From positions 444,738-508,737 of the forward strand of contig VXBM01000008.1 in the NCBI GenBank assembly GCA_013400155.1: a stretch of 64,000 nt of DNA, given 5' to 3'. The notes beneath the pieces are model-generated. The model saw only the letters and a list, made by a program, of their open reading frames with translations. It did not search any database and had not been told where the DNA came from. Each line of letters starts with the position of its first letter. The stretch's first letter is position 1. This stretch comes from Helopsaltes ochotensis. Its lineage: Eukaryota; Chordata; Aves; Passeriformes; Locustellidae. Positions 45,226 through 59,370 of the stretch are shown here, piece after piece. The translations under genes and the position numbers were made by a program.

Positions 45226-45879
45226 AATCATAACTATTTCCTAGGGCAAAGCAGTGCTTTTACCTGAAGGAAGACATTCCTCCATATGGTTCAGCTGGGG
45301 TCTTAGTTTGACTTAAATTCATGTGAAATTGCATTTAGTCTTCAATCTGAAGCCCAAATTCAAGCCACTGTTAAGATGTCTCATTCTCTTTTATACTAAG
45401 AGCTGAGAGTAAGAACTTATGCCAACTTTAGGAAGTGTGGAGAAGGTGGAGATGGTAGGAACAGGTACAAGTAATAAGTCCATTTCTAAGACTTTCTAAC
45501 CACAAACTGATCATAGGCTTTGTTTCCTGAGAGAGTTTCCTTCCCTGTTCTCAAGCCCATGCAGGAGAGCAGCACCCTTTTTTCTGCAGTCAGTTGTGTT
45601 AAGGATATCTGGCTAAAATACTGACTTCCTAACACAGATCCCAGTATGGTTAGACAGAAGTTTTCAAGCAACCCAGCATCTGTGTTTTGTAAATATTAAG
45701 TGCCATACATTTCTCTTTCAGCCTACAGTTATGGAAAATGAAGACTCTTGAAGCTGTCAGTGTTACTAAATACCATGGCACTGGCAATGGATGGTGCTGC
45801 TGGCTTAATGTGCCTGACCTTGTCAGGGCTTGCTGCCTGAAAAATGTGAGGTTATTGGTATTCTTAGAAAACGGTGTTG

Positions 45880-46700
45880 ATCAGCTGCCGCTTAGACAAT
45901 GTGGCTGGGAAGGTAAACCGTGATGGCTGGGGGGCACAGGCCAGCCCTGTCTGAGAGTCAGTCTGCAGATAAAGCCACATTGGGAGTTCCCTGAGCTATG
46001 GGCCCACGGAAGCTCCTGTCCTGGAAAAATGGACAAAAGTGTATCATCAACATTAGTTAGAATGTACCCTGGAGACAAGAACCACACCCCTTCCTTAAAA
46101 ATGCTACCTGGCTTAAAATGCCAGGTCCTTTTCCCAGAGGTAACCAGATTCCTCTTGCCTGCCACAGTTTCTTGGTTTAAGACAATTTAAAGAAGTGGAC
46201 ACTCTAAAATTAATTACCTCCCCTTAGTTTCAACCAATCCCTTTCCACCAATAAAGAACTAATACCAGTCCAATACCATTGATACAAGTGGAAAAAAATA
46301 AGTTTACTAACAAATGAAACAGCAACAGGCAAAAAATAGCAGTATATAGTCATTAGATACAAAATTGCTAAATCTGACAAACTCCACAGGAACAAAGAGA
46401 CACTCAAATTGGCAGGGTATCAAATTGGCAGGGTATCACCCCCTTCCAAGATAGTAGCCCCCACTGCGAACTGCAAATAGGGAGACAAAGGGAAAACGGT
46501 GTGAGACCCAAACCTTTTAAAGGGATTAGTGCCTCCTGACTGTCCCGCAGTTGCAGTTCTGGCTGTACTGCTGGGCCATAAACAGACAATGATTTTTTTG
46601 ACACAGATGGATATGGAATAAAAAAGCATTTTGGGTTACCTAGGACACATGTACCCTTAGGAGAATGTTTGCCTGTTGGGCAGCAAACCTTAAGCACTGT
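45880..46700 (-). mobile_element. Possible degenerate LTR-retroelement remnant (tentative)
   Basis: The minus strand carries two adjoining short open frames (46404-46697 and 45881-46165). The stretch between them has a composition like avian LTR sequence (an A-rich AAGTTTACTAACAAATG-type block). No conserved retroviral motif could be confirmed and no paired LTR was found. This is only a suggestion. Confidence 0.15.
46405..46436. repeat. 16-bp perfect tandem duplication
   Basis: CAAATTGGCAGGGTAT is repeated head to tail with no difference. Confidence 0.9.
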
Positions 46701-49700
46701 CCTCTTGCCAGTTATGAAAAACTGGTGAAATGTGTCTAGTTTTTGGTGGAGATCATCACTTCAGGCTAAACTCTTAAAAACGTACCAAGTATTGACCATG
46801 CCCATGACATGCTCCCATGTGGTCTTCCTTCCTGGACACTTTGAGACCCATGCTCAGGTAAGTTCCCAAAAATCCTTCTTTCCAAACCCTGCTGTTTCCC
46901 CAGCAGTGCTCACTTTAAGCTTTGCAACAGCTGGACTATCCTTGTTACTGCCTGCTATAGACCTGCCCCACAGCCCAGGCAAACCTGCCAGCTCCCCTCA
47001 CCTTGTTTAGGAAGGGTTTGCTTAACCATTCCCCTTTCACAGCACTGGATGGCAACAACCTTTGCACAGAGGTGTTTGACAGTGATTACAGAGGTGAAAA
47101 CCAAGTATCAGATGTGGGAACATCTGCCACTGCCATTTCTCCTCTTCAGGCTCACGTCATGAGCTTATCCTGGTAAGCAGCTGATGAGGATGAGAGAGGA
47201 GGGTCTGTTACCCAGATGTCTCCCTGGCCACCAGTTCCAGCCTATCAGTGCTGGATGTGCAGTCTGTCACAGAGATGGGGTGAGTGTGGTGCTCAGCAGC
47301 ACCACTGCAGGAACCAAGTGCATTGAGGATAAAAAACCTGTTGTTCTATCCCAGGTAATTATAAGGGAACATAGCAGAGCTAGGTGTCAAGGTATTGGAA
47401 AGTGTTACGACAACAAAGAAACTCATGAAGAGGGTGGAGAAATTTTTACAATGTGGGATCAGATTAATGACCTGTACAACGGCTGCAGTAAAAACAGCAG
47501 CATACAGATGATACAACATTTGTAGAACACATTTCTTCAAACCACAACCAGAGCCTGTAATTTACTAGGATGTTAAAAAAAAAAAAAAAATTATATGTTC
47601 ACTGACAAAGCCAGTTCTGGCAGTCTCTGAAGTCTTCTCGGGCTTAGTGCAGGCAGCAGTTCCCTGTATAATAGCTGGATTTCCTATTAATTTTCAGATA
47701 CCATTTGTAGATAATCAGAGAAGTACCAGATGCTGGAAAAACAACTTCCCTGACATAACAAGGAATTATATATCTCTTGCAATTAGATCATCACAAAATG
47801 AAAGGAAAGCAGGCATCAATCTGCCATTCCTGCATCCAGTGGCACTTAAACAATGAGCACAGTTTCTCTTACTATTGCTGGCAGCCCTCCAGCAGCACTT
47901 AGAAAAGGCAGCGCGGCCTCCCTGTAAATTGATAAACAGTCTTGTAAAGCAACAGGCACAGGAACATTCAAGTCTTTGTTGAATTTTTACTTGAGTAGAG
48001 AACTAATTGGCATCTTTCTGTGTAGAACAAGCAGGGTCAACTTCTCCATTTGCAGAGGCAGATTATTTTAACCAGAATCCACAGTCCCTGTAGTTAATGG
48101 AACAAACCCTAGGAATGTGGGTACTAGGAGATGCAGAAATCGTTTTCTCAGAGTTCTTGTGAAACAATTAAACTCAGTTGACATATAAGACAAAATAAAT
48201 GAGTCCTAGCTGTGTTGATGTGTTCAAAATGCATTATCACTGCAAAAGCAAACGTGTCATCCTCACGTGGGATGCTGATTCCCTAAATTATGTGATTACA
48301 GGCTGTACCTTTCAGACCATTCTCACCTAGAGAGGGGATGATATTCCCACTGCTGCTCTGGGCCAAAAAATAAAGGCAGGCCTGAAATCTTTTGTGCAAA
48401 GCTGCCAGTGCCCACCAAGATGCAGAGTGCTCTCTAAGGAGTGGGAAATGTGCTCAGATAAATGCATGCCACCTAATTATCCTTCATGTAGTGTTCTGGC
48501 ATGTCCCTGCCTGCTACAAATTACACCAGGGCAAATTCAGCTCTTGGCAGGACTCATGCTCTGGACAACTGGGAGGAGAAAGCCTGTCCCTGTGGATGAC
48601 CAGAGTAAGAGTTTAGATATACCATGATGAGTAGGTAGAGCAGAGCAGAAGATGTACCCTATGCAGTCTGCAAACCCCATGCAAACAGCTAAAGCACTGA
48701 GCAAGTAAGGCTCCATTTCAGCACATCAGGCAAGCACATCACCAGCACCTTAACTTCTCTGGGGACAATTTCACTATCCTAAACGAGCACACTAATAAAT
48801 CAATTCATTCAAGCAAGAACATTTCTATATTTACATTATAACCCTCTATCAAGCACAAGACACTACTAGTTGTGTTTACTGCAGAAATAAGCAATACTTC
48901 CTCTCAGGCAATGAAAACCACCGAGGGCTCAAAACAGCTGTCTAAAATTGGAAAGCATCTTTTTGAGGGTGTTTTTTATTTTACTCACATCTGGACAAAC
49001 AGTCCAGATACCAATAAACAAAATAGGTCAAAAGTAATAGCTAGAAAAGAAGTCTTTCAACACACTCTTTACCTACCCACTTACCCTTGAGGAAACAACA
49101 TGTTTAGCACAGTTGAGACAGGAAAACAACACCCACAAAGAGCAGGATTCATCAAAGTCACCTCTGAGAGGTACTTTTCATAATGGGACAGACAGAAAGA
49201 GGGCATTTACCCAACAAGAAGAACACACAGTGTTTCCAACCCCACGGCTTTATAGGTGCTCACCAGTGGACCTCCAGCAAAGGCAAAGGCAGCACTGTTC
49301 CAACATACAACTGGTAACACCTCTGCTGCCTTGCTGGGGAAGTATTAGCTTTGGGATGTTCTATGGCTCAAGCCAAAAAAGAGATTTCATGTATCCTTGC
49401 TATGGATCACCTCAGCAAATTTTCTATCCCAGAGGCCTTCCAGGAAGATCTGGATGAGTCCAAGACAGAATGCCCACAGTCTAGTTACAACAGACCAGAC
49501 TAGTTATACAGCACCCATATACAAATGCTGCGCATTTTTTAAAAAATTAATTAATGTCTCACAAGAATTTAAAATGCCGAGTTTTATGAGCAAAGAAATC
49601 TAGCCACAAACATAATGAGTTGGTACAGAGCTTATTTCACAAAGGGTACTAACAAGCACTACTAAGTGTTAGGCACACCAGGCTAATTTACTAATTAGAT

Positions 49701-52700
49701 ACACAGAGCTTATTTCCAGGCACTATTTCCACAGACTTTCCAAGGTTCACACCCTGCTGTGAGATGGCTGAGATACACTGTGATCAATGGAATTAGCCTT
49801 AGATTTATATAAACTGATAAAACCTCTTAGGCTTCTGAAGAACTGACTTAATGGATTTCTACTAAGTTATATATGAATTGCTTTGAGAAGTTGGAGGGGA
49901 TAAGAGAAATGCTAGATAGGCTTCAAGCCTTTATATCTTTTAGTGCTAATAAAGGATTTATATTTAATTAGTTTCAACCTTGGTAAGAAATTAAAAAGTA
50001 TCTAAACTGACTTTGTAAACAATGCCGAGGGTCAACAATAACCCAGAAAACAGACAGCACTACTAAGGAAAATATCTTTAGGAATGAAAATTCACTGGAG
50101 TTGTATGAGATCCAGGTCTCTTAGGACAATATTACTTCAAATTTCCACTGGGAATAAAAAAAATTAAAGGCAAGTGCAATTGTGGTAACAGAGCTCAGTG
50201 AAATACCATCAAATGCACAAGGCCCAGGCTGTGAGGAGGTAGCCAACATGGCTAGTAATGGCTACTGTGAATTGCACAACTAGGCACCTAAGTCTTCTCT
50301 GCTCTTATGGCAAACATTATTTTGCATACACACTCATATTTATAAGTCTGTCATTAGCTATTGCTATTTTGCGTTGTCCCCACAGTCAGCAGAGCAAAAC
50401 CATCCACTGCCTGTAGGATTTGCCATTGCAGGCTACACATGAAGACTAATCCCTAACACAAATTTGTCATTCTTATGCAAGTCAGGAGGCAAATCAGCAC
50501 AGACACCGGTTTAGCATTTCTTGCAGCAACACTGCATGCTATAGAAAATACATCGGTTCTCAGCTCCAGGAAAACTGGATCATCAAAAGTATTTCCTCCT
50601 TCACCATTATTTTACGTCTGAACACACAGAAACGGAAGTGTTACTCCAATGTCCAAGCTTCTGATGACCCATGAAACAAATCCACCTCACCCAACCAAGT
50701 TAATGAAGGGCAAACACAAGCCTCTCTGGGAATCATTTTTCAAATTGTTAGGGCTGGGATAAGACAGTCACATGTTTTGCTTCAACAGCTGAAAAAAAAG
50801 TAGCCATACCACTGCATTAATATGTGTATATAATTTAGCAGCCCAGTTGACACTGCTTGTGAGAGCCTTAACTTCTCTACAAGATGATGTATGCCTACTG
50901 CTTTTTCTGTTTCAAGAAAGTAGTGCTTTTAGAAGGATCATCTTTTCTGTCCACTGATTTACAGCCAAAGAAGTTTGGCAAACTCTTTACAGAGATGCTC
51001 CAGCAAGTTGCACCTCACCTGGAAAACCTAGAAGAGGAGTAAGAAGGCAAGGTTGCACATATATAACCTTACTACTGGTTGAAGTAAGGAAAGATTGACA
51101 GAGGGTCAGAAAGCTTTGTGTGGAAATACAAGTTTCTAGATAAGCCATGCTTTCATTTTTAGCAATGTGCTGCTCTCTCATCCCAGAATTTTATGCTGCT
51201 GGTTCTCATGAGAGAGTCTCCAACTGCCCCCCAATACACAGTCAAGATGGTGAAGTCTCTTTTCAATGTACTCTGAAGAGAGGCACAAAACACTGCAAAA
51301 GAAGAAAGTGCTCCCAAGAGACTTAACATCTCCTCAGCGTTGGCCAGGCAAGGAGATGCTGGCCCGAAGGCTTTTTTGACTGTGGTCCTGTGTTTGACAG
51401 CATTGAGGAAGACTGGGGAAGAGAAAAAAGAAAATCAGTTTATTTATAATCCCCTTCTTAATTCTTCTATCCTTTTCTGTCTGACTTAGTCCCTGCCCCA
51501 TAAGATGGAATTCCCATGTCAAAACAGGAACCATTTGAATGAGTTCTATTAATATGGATCCCTATATTACTCATAATATTCTTACATTATTAGGATAAAT
51601 ATAATAATTCAGGAAATGATCATTGTTTATATTCTTTAAATGTTCGTTCCATTTTCCTTTTTAAAGAAAATTAAATTTTTCTTGAGTTTTTATGAAGATC
51701 CCAAGTATTTTCAAGTGTCTCCCCTCTCCCCCTTGCCCAGGCAGTGTAGCCACAGTTGGATTTTCATGGGGGCAGTTCAGACCTGAGACTTCTTTTCCTC
51801 ATGCACAGAGGTGGTCCTCACTCTCTGCCTCCCTGCTCTTAGAGGCTGGGCAGGAAGGGCAGAGACAGCTTCTTGGTCCTTAAATGAATTCACAAACCAT
51901 GGGAGAGCAAAAGTAACTCACTGCATGTAGCAGACAGGCTCACTGAACTGTTCCCAAACTCATGGGGTCGGTGCTAGGGTTGCTGTCTTGTCTGTCATTC
52001 TTTTCTTGCCATAACAAACCCATAGTTTTCAGTCACTGCCCTCGTGCTTTTGAGGGCCTGCCAGCAGCTTAGCTCCCATAATGCTGAATGGAGAAAACAT
52101 GGGACAACGTGCTCACACCCACAACCAACTATGCTGCTCTTTTGCTGGTATTGAGCCACCCTCTCCCTGTGGAGCCAGTGACTCATTTAAGGGTTCATAT
52201 TGCAGCACTGTAACCCAAGTGACATCAACAATGCTCCCACCTATACTTATGGTATCCCAACATTACAATCGCAATGTAACAAACCAGATCTCTGCAGCTT
52301 TCGCAGCTCCTTTGTGATAACGGACACAAACATTACTCTGACATCATCCAAGCAAAGTCACAGTAAGTTTTGGACCTGTATGGAAAATATTTTAATAAAT
52401 GAGGTCTACATCAGTCTTCTTACTGTTTTACAGAAACAACTTGTTCAAAACATTTTAACACAGTTGATTAGTGATACTCAGTGTGTTTCATAGACCTAGC
52501 AAAAATCAAAGCAACTTAAATCAAATTGAGGTGTGTTCACTGGGTAGGCATACGCAAGAGAAACCACAGAGGGTTGCTAGTCCCAGGCATGTAGAAGGTA
52601 GCCAATATGGTTTTCCTCATATATTGCTGGAGCACATAACAACACAAAATTGATACTAGGTAGAAGACCAGCAGATCTGCAAATATCAAGAAGTTGGCTC

Positions 52701-55700
52701 TCTACAGTTGCCTTAACTGTGCCTCCTGCAGTTTGTTATAACATCACTCATACATGGAAGCAGATGGTTTGCTACATATCAATTTACTATGCCTCTCTTT
52801 CACTGATTTTTTTTCAGCTCCGTCTGTGCATTTTTATTCAAAAGGGGACCATATGGTCCCTCTGAGGTAGTTTATAAATAATTGTATATTTACAGTAGCA
52901 ATAGAAACCAGAGTCACATGCTTGCCTTCAGGAAAGCAGCTGAAAGTAGCTAGGTACTATAGGATTTGGAATTATTTTCTCAGTACACCATAGAAATATG
53001 CAATGAATAATTAAATAAAAATTGATTTCACATGGCCTTCCTGATTGCATTTGTTCTGCTACTGCTGCAAAACACAAGGTTTCTAATCAGAACTGGTCGA
53101 AGAGAGATGGGGTTGTGCATGCTCTGACAGCATTGCTTCCATCCATCATTTGAAGGCTGGAGCAATGATCCCATGTCCCTGCTTTGTCAAGGGCTGGATT
53201 CAGCTCTAAGTGAAGGAGGAGAGGTGGTGCTGTGTCCCTAGGAGACCCTACGTGACTTCATCTTTGAGGCCTGCAGGGGCTGGTTTGAACACCTAGTTCA
53301 GCCCTTCCCCAGCAGGGCAGTTTTCCAGGTGCAGATTGTTGGAGGACAGCCAATGTTTAGCTAGCACCATTTCGTCAGACACTCTGGGGATTAAAGGCTC
53401 CTGTCAATGACTGCCACCCTAGTGCTTCTCCTGCTCACCCTTCCTCTTCCTCCCCGTGGGGCTCTTTGGCCATACCCTACTTCAATCTCAAAAAAGAGCA
53501 AATTACTCTAAGAAAAAAAGCCCAACTGTCTGAAGAAACAAGACCAAAGTTACTCACATAACGTGGTGACTGAAGTGACTGAATTAGGGGCCAGCCTTGC
53601 TTCCCCCTCCCCTCCCACCCCATATATTTTCAGCACTGTCCTTGTTTCTGTACAAAAGAATAAAAGACAAACCTGCACCTCCCCAGTACCAAGGAAGGAT
53701 GTACAAGGTCAGATGTCCCAGATACTCTGTCTTCCCACTGGGAATAAATTGCCAGAAGAGTTCATCTCCTGCTTAGATCAATAAATAAGAGCATGTTTTT
53801 TAGTGCCTCACATTGATATTATTGGCCAAGGTATGTGAGTAAGAGTGCTATTCTGGAAGGTTCAATATCTCTTTGTAAATCCTGCCTACTTACTTGAGGG
53901 CTTAACTGTGGACATTGGAATAAGAGTGGCCCCTGACCCACTAATCCCACACCTTCAGCCTGAGATCTGGGCTCTTCTAAAATGGAAAATCCTGTACTCC
54001 AGTTCCTATCTCATTTACCACCCCCTGGCACATTGCATTTGTGTCTCTAAGAATTAATACTGGATAAAAATGAAGATAAAACTGATTCCACTGAGGTGGC
54101 AACATTATAATTCTCTTTACTTTCCATTTTCTATGTCTTGCACTGCTGATGGGTAATGAGATTTTCTTTTCATCATGATCTTCTGGGTTGATGCCTAAGA
54201 AGAGCACTGCAAGCTGTGATTTACCAAGCTAGGAGGTAGGATTAGGTGGGTTATGTAAGCAAGACAGCAAAATCAATCATGAATGAAATCTAGACTCATT
54301 CCAGTGTTGTGTTGAACCTTGCCCTCTTGCCTTCAGCTTGAGAAGAAAAATTGCAGAGATCTGTACAATGACCTGCACTGTCCCTTCTACTCCTTTGCAT
54401 TTTGGTTGCTCATACTGCCAGATGCTGCCAGCATCTTCTGCCTTGGTTATCTAGCACATTCACCAGTGCCACATGCAGTAATATGTGCTGATGTGTTTCT
54501 CTCATGCAAGCATGAAAGAAAAGTAGTATAACATATACTTGCAACCCCAGATGATTAAGTCTGCTCCTCAATCAGTTATCAGTAAATATGGACAGGAGTA
54601 AAGGTGATGGTTTGCCCACCAAGAACATGGTGATCCTGGGGACAGGAACTGCCAGCCCTAAGCTTCCCCAGGCAAAGCAGTGGGGATGCCTTGTGGTGGG
54701 CAGTGGAGAAGACTGGGTTTGCAGGGTTACAGAACACCTCCTTCAGAGATGTCAGGTCTCTGTGGTGCTTCAGTTCTTTGCCTTAAGAAAGCTAGAAGCA
54801 TTGCCTGGAATTGCTGCTTTTTTGCCACTTTGTGGTTCTTTCACTGAGAGGGTCAGGAGGGCTGTCCACCTGTATCCCCACTGCAGGACTGTGGACTGTC
54901 CTGTCTACCCCTGAACCTTGGGTAGGTCACCCTGCAAAAGCATCTGCAGCAGCATGAACTTCTAAGTGGAAAGCCACTCACCTGCTGTTATCTTCCGTAT
55001 TGCTGGATGGAACCTTTTACTCCTCTTTCCTTATTTTAAGAGCAAAAAGTAAGTTTTAATTTTCACTGTTTTTCTTTCTAAGCTTGAGAACCAGACTGTT
55101 CACCATAACAGAGTAAGGTACACATTAATGTGTTTCCACTAGCAGGACCTCTGACTTCACAAAGTTATTTAGGCTCCTAATAATAAACACAAGCACCAGG
55201 CTTGCCCTGGATTTCCAAACTGAGATGCCGCTGAAGGTTTGGATCTAAGTGTCCATATCAGCAAACCCACGAAACTAATTCACACAAACAGGTATCAAAT
55301 CCATAGACTAATCAATCAAGCTAAAAAATAGAGATTGCTCTTTGCTAATGGTTTTCATTATTAATTATTTTGCTGTTATTGGTAATAACACTTTAAACAA
55401 TTTTTCTCCCTGAATGACAGGATCCCCTCAAAAGTCCCAATGCAATGCTTGACACAAATACAGTGTATCAGTTCTGTGCTTCTGCAAGAGCTCCAGACGG
55501 TAAAACTGATGAAAAATGAGAAATACATTTTTTCTCTAAACTAGTTCACTGTGATGAAAGGAGTAAGCAAAATACCTAAGAAACCTGAATTTTTAAAGTG
55601 TTATTGTTTCATACAGTCTACACCGTTATTGATTAAGCAATCCTACCTTTAAAGGTATAGACCCATTCTAAATATAGCTGACCAGATGAGGCGAATAATA

Positions 55701-57698
55701 ATTTAACTGATTTAATCAAAGCAGATTTAACTTTTGTTAAGTGACAATCAGATCCAATAGTATCTGTACTCTATTTATAGCTTTACTCCAGAACTCCCCA
55801 TGGTCCCCGACATAGTAAAATGACACCTTCCACAAAGGCAAGAAATCCATTGACTTCATATTCTAAACAAACCATTGTTAAAATAAATGGAAGTCTCTTA
55901 ACTCTTAACAATAGTGAGTCAAATGGATCTGACCTCTGTGGGTGGGACTTTAATTATGCCCACTATGTTTAAGAAAGTACAGTATTGTAATAATATTATT
56001 CATTGCATTCCAAGAGTTCCATCAAAGACTTGACAATCCCAGGAAATTATGCACATCCTCACTTACAGTACTGCTAAATTGCTAAATATATCCGGTCATA
56101 TAAAATCTGTGAAGTTCTGGCATTGCCACTTAATAGGAACTAATAATATCTCTGGCTGTCCCTTTCCTTAAGTGAGTCATTGTGCTCAATCGCAGATTTT
56201 AGCCCTCTCTAAAAAAGGATAACCAGAATAAAACGCCAGTGAAACCCAGTGGTATCAGTGCTTTACAATGAAGTGTTTGTGATGGGTGGAAGGAAGAGGA
56301 TAAGTGATTATCCGGTGGGGAAAGCCAGGGATAGGTAATGTATAGAGGCCAGGAAGGCTGCTGGAGAGAGGGAGATTGCAATGTGACATAAAAGTGGCGT
56401 CTCCACTGAGTCTGTGGTTTCTGCTCACCAGCTCAGTTATGAGTCAGAAATGCCCAGCACCAGAATGGCCTCCCGCAGAGTGCCATGGTGCCACCTACAG
56501 CTTCTTCTGCCTGGCTGCTGGGAAACTCCATCAGGAGAGAGAAACTCCATATCTCCTTCAAATGGTGTGGTTAACTGATACTTAACATGACCATTAATTT
56601 TGAACTGATTTCATTGCAGTGAACAGAAAAGTTGTCTGAAAGGAGTTGCTGCAGTAATCTTTTTTTTTTTTCTGGAAATGCAGGATTCTACTGCTCAGTT
56701 AAACCTCTCAGTCACAGCCAGCAGTGTCCACAGAAACAACTGCAGCCTTATTCAGAGTCATAGGCTGTGTTTTAGATCCTGATGAAAAATGATTTCTTGG
56801 TGGAAATTACTCACCATATTCAACATCTAGGAAATCAAACTTTTCCCCATATCTTATGTTTCCATTGCAGCAGTTAGGTGTGTAGCTGGGGTCCTGTGCT
56901 AACTGGCACTCAATATCACTATTTAGCTTTGCTGAAGAGCTTGCTAAACCTCTTCCCTGTTGATGAATGCTTCTTCTCTGTGTGTTTGCTCTCTCTTTAA
57001 AAGCCTACTGATCATTTATGTCTGGAAGACAATAAGCAGGAAACCTGCCAGCACTCTGGGAGGCAGCACCTCTCCTCCCAAGCCAGAAGGAGCATCTCCT
57101 GGGATGCTCTGACCTCCGTCTCCTCAAACCTAGCTCCACCATGCGGCTGGTCGTGTCAACGGGCATCTTCTGCGGCTGCAGGTGTACAATAGCTGCTTGC
57201 TGCCTGCTTTAAAGCAGCTGCCCCAGGAAGGTTCTCTGATGGGGTTTTCCAGCTGCTCGTCCTGATGCTCAACTGCGGAAGAGGTCCTATTTAAAAAGGA
57301 TTTTGCATCGTTTCCCACAATTATCTAGGTAACTGTAGTTCGAGAAAATATGGACAATTGTAGCTAGCATATGCAGGTTTTGTTTCCATTTAAAATTTTC
57401 AAGAATTACTAGTTCAAAGTCCAATGAAAATCCACATTTTCCCTCTAAAACATAGAAATCTGCTTTACAAAAACTAGCACAGAAATCCCCACAAACTACT
57501 ACCACAGGAAGTATTCCCAGGAACTGGGGGGAAGAAAGGGAGGGGGAGCATGTACAAGCTGGCTGACAGTTTTCTTCTTGCTACATGCAAGTCCAGGGAT
57601 CCAGCTTGCTTCAGGGCCACCTCATGAACAGCCTCTCCAGAGAGCTTGCTGCATGGCTTTGAGCAGTGCCACAAGAAGGTTGTCCATCACTCCCACCA

Positions 57699-57699
<1 letters not shown>

Positions 57700-57735
<36 letters not shown>

Positions 57736-57736
57736 N

Positions 57737-57826
<90 letters not shown>
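57700..57826. repeat. 127-bp A-tract with one N
   Basis: Pure A apart from an undetermined base at 57736. Either the poly(A) tail of a young retrocopy or an assembly-inflated homopolymer. The Lys or Phe runs in open frames here are artefacts of it. Confidence 0.9.
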
Positions 57827-57827
<1 letters not shown>

Positions 57828-58420
57828 CATTCAGAACCATCTGGTAATTTCATCTCAGTCTTAGAATGGTTCCCTACCTAGTCTGGAAATATTTTGGAAA
57901 GTGGGGGAAGCAGTATAATTGCTTTCATGGGCAGCAGCGCTCTCCAGGTCACCACAACACCAACTTCCCACATGAGCCAGTATTTTGATGCAGTGATAGG
58001 GAAAATGACATCAAGGAAACACTGAGTTTGCAGGGCTAGAGAATGTTCAACATATCCTACATTCTGGAGGGGTTGGCTGAACTCTGCTGGAGAGGTGCAG
58101 TCTCAGTGCTGGATCTCAGTATCCGTCAAAAAGATACAAAATTTTATTTGAAGTCTCTTTACCACTTGTATTAGAGACTTTAAAGCAGCTGGAAAGAAGT
58201 TGGCAGGCAAAAATAAACACTCTTACACTATGTGCTTAGAATGTTAGTGGGCAGTGAACCCCCAATACTTGAAAACACAAAGTTTGTCACAGATCACGTA
58301 TAGATTCAGCCACAATTTTAATGCTGAACTGAGCAGGTCGTCACTGACTCCCCTTAACAGTTCAGTGTTATTAATTGCTACAAAATATACAATGTGCTCC
58401 CTCAGCAGAAATGTGGCTAT
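57827..58420. other. Intergenic DNA
   Basis: Non-coding sequence between the A-tract and the first 20-bp direct repeat. Nothing recognised. Confidence 0.5.
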
Positions 58421-58440
58421 TCTATTCACATTTTATAACA
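58421..58440 (+). repeat. 20-bp direct repeat, left copy
   Basis: TCTATTCACATTTTATAACA, identical to the copy at 59351-59370. Confidence 0.9.
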
Positions 58441-58526
58441 CTTCCTTTTCACTAACCCGGGAAGCTGGCATTAATCTTAGCTCTTTTGGAAATTTGGAAA
58501 TTTATAGAACTATTCTATTTGATAGC

Positions 58527-58569
58527 ATTTTCTTCTTCTTCTTCTTTTTTTTTTTCTTTTTTTTTTTTC
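58527..58569. repeat. TTC / poly(T) simple repeat
   Basis: Several TTC units run into T-runs interrupted by single C. It lies between the left 20-mer and the CR1. Confidence 0.9.
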
Positions 58570-58590
58570 ATACTTGCTGAAAAGCAGCTT

Positions 58591-59191
58591 GGTAGAAAAG
58601 GCTATGAAGGTCCTGATGGACACCCAGTTGCATATGAGCCAGCAAAGTGGCCTTGCTGCAAAGAAGGCAAGAGTTAGGTAAAGTATTGCCAGTAGGTTGA
58701 GGGATGTGATCCTTTACTGGGGAGGCTACACTTGGAGTGCTATGTCCAGTTCTGGGCTCCCCACTACAAGAGTGATATTGAGCTGTTTGAGAGAGTCTAG
58801 CTAAGGACCACACAGATGATGAAGGCACCAGAGCACCTCACGTAGGAGACAAGGCCAAGGGATCTAGGACTGTCCAGCCTGGAGAAGAGGAAGCTCAATG
58901 GGATCTCATCAGTGTGTACAAACACCTGCAGAGAAAAAAAGATGGAGCCAGGCCCTCTTCAATGGTGCCCAGAGACAGAATCCATTACAACTGACACAAC
59001 CTGGCTCCCTCTGAAAATCAGGCCACAGACTGCCCATGAAGGCTGTGGTCTCTGTCTCTGGAATATTCAAAAACCATCTAGACATGGTCCTGGGCAACCG
59101 GCTTTAACTGGCCCTTCCTGAGAAAGCTGAGGTTGGACCAGATGACCTTTAGCATCAGACTTCCCAAACACAGGAACTCTGTGATTCTGTG
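58591..59191 (+). mobile_element. CR1 LINE 3' fragment downstream of SLC38A1
   Basis: CR1 blocks in order: a degraded ATGAGCCAGCAAAGTGGCCTTGC region, GGCTACACTTGGAGTGCTATG with TCCAGTTCTGGGCTCCCC, GTCCAGCCTGGAGAAGAGG, GGTTGGACCAGATGACCT, and a 3' end CTGTGATTCTGTGA at 59178-59191. It sits within a 910-bp segment bracketed by identical 20-mers. Confidence 0.9.
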
Positions 59192-59350
59192 ACTTCTGTC
59201 TGATAAACAAATTGATACATAACCATCCTGTGTAGGCATATCACAAGGATATATCCAATGTAAAAAGAAGACACAGACCACAAAGGACAACATCTCACTA
59301 AGGAGTTGAGTAATGAGAGCATTTACCTGAAGTCACTCCACCTTAACAGG

Positions 59351-59370
59351 TCTATTCACATTTTATAACA
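59351..59370 (+). repeat. 20-bp direct repeat, right copy
   Basis: Second identical copy of the 20-mer, 930 bp from the first. Confidence 0.9.

Larger units (their letters stand above)
45224..57699. other. Intergenic DNA, no gene recognised
   Basis: 12.5 kb with only short open frames lacking recognisable homology. Features seen are a possible old retroelement patch (45880-46700), a 16-bp tandem duplication (46405-46436), a poly(A) run near 47574 and AT-rich stretches at 49.5-50.1 kb. No CR1 was recognised here. Confidence 0.5.

Noticed and set aside
35886..47545. Shared 19-mer CACATTTCTTCAAACCACA at about 35887 and 47528
   Set aside because: The flanks do not align, so there is no evidence of a larger duplication; chance or a short common word is likely.
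57578..57881. Poly-Lys and poly-Phe open frames
   Set aside because: They translate the long A-tract and carry no protein evidence.
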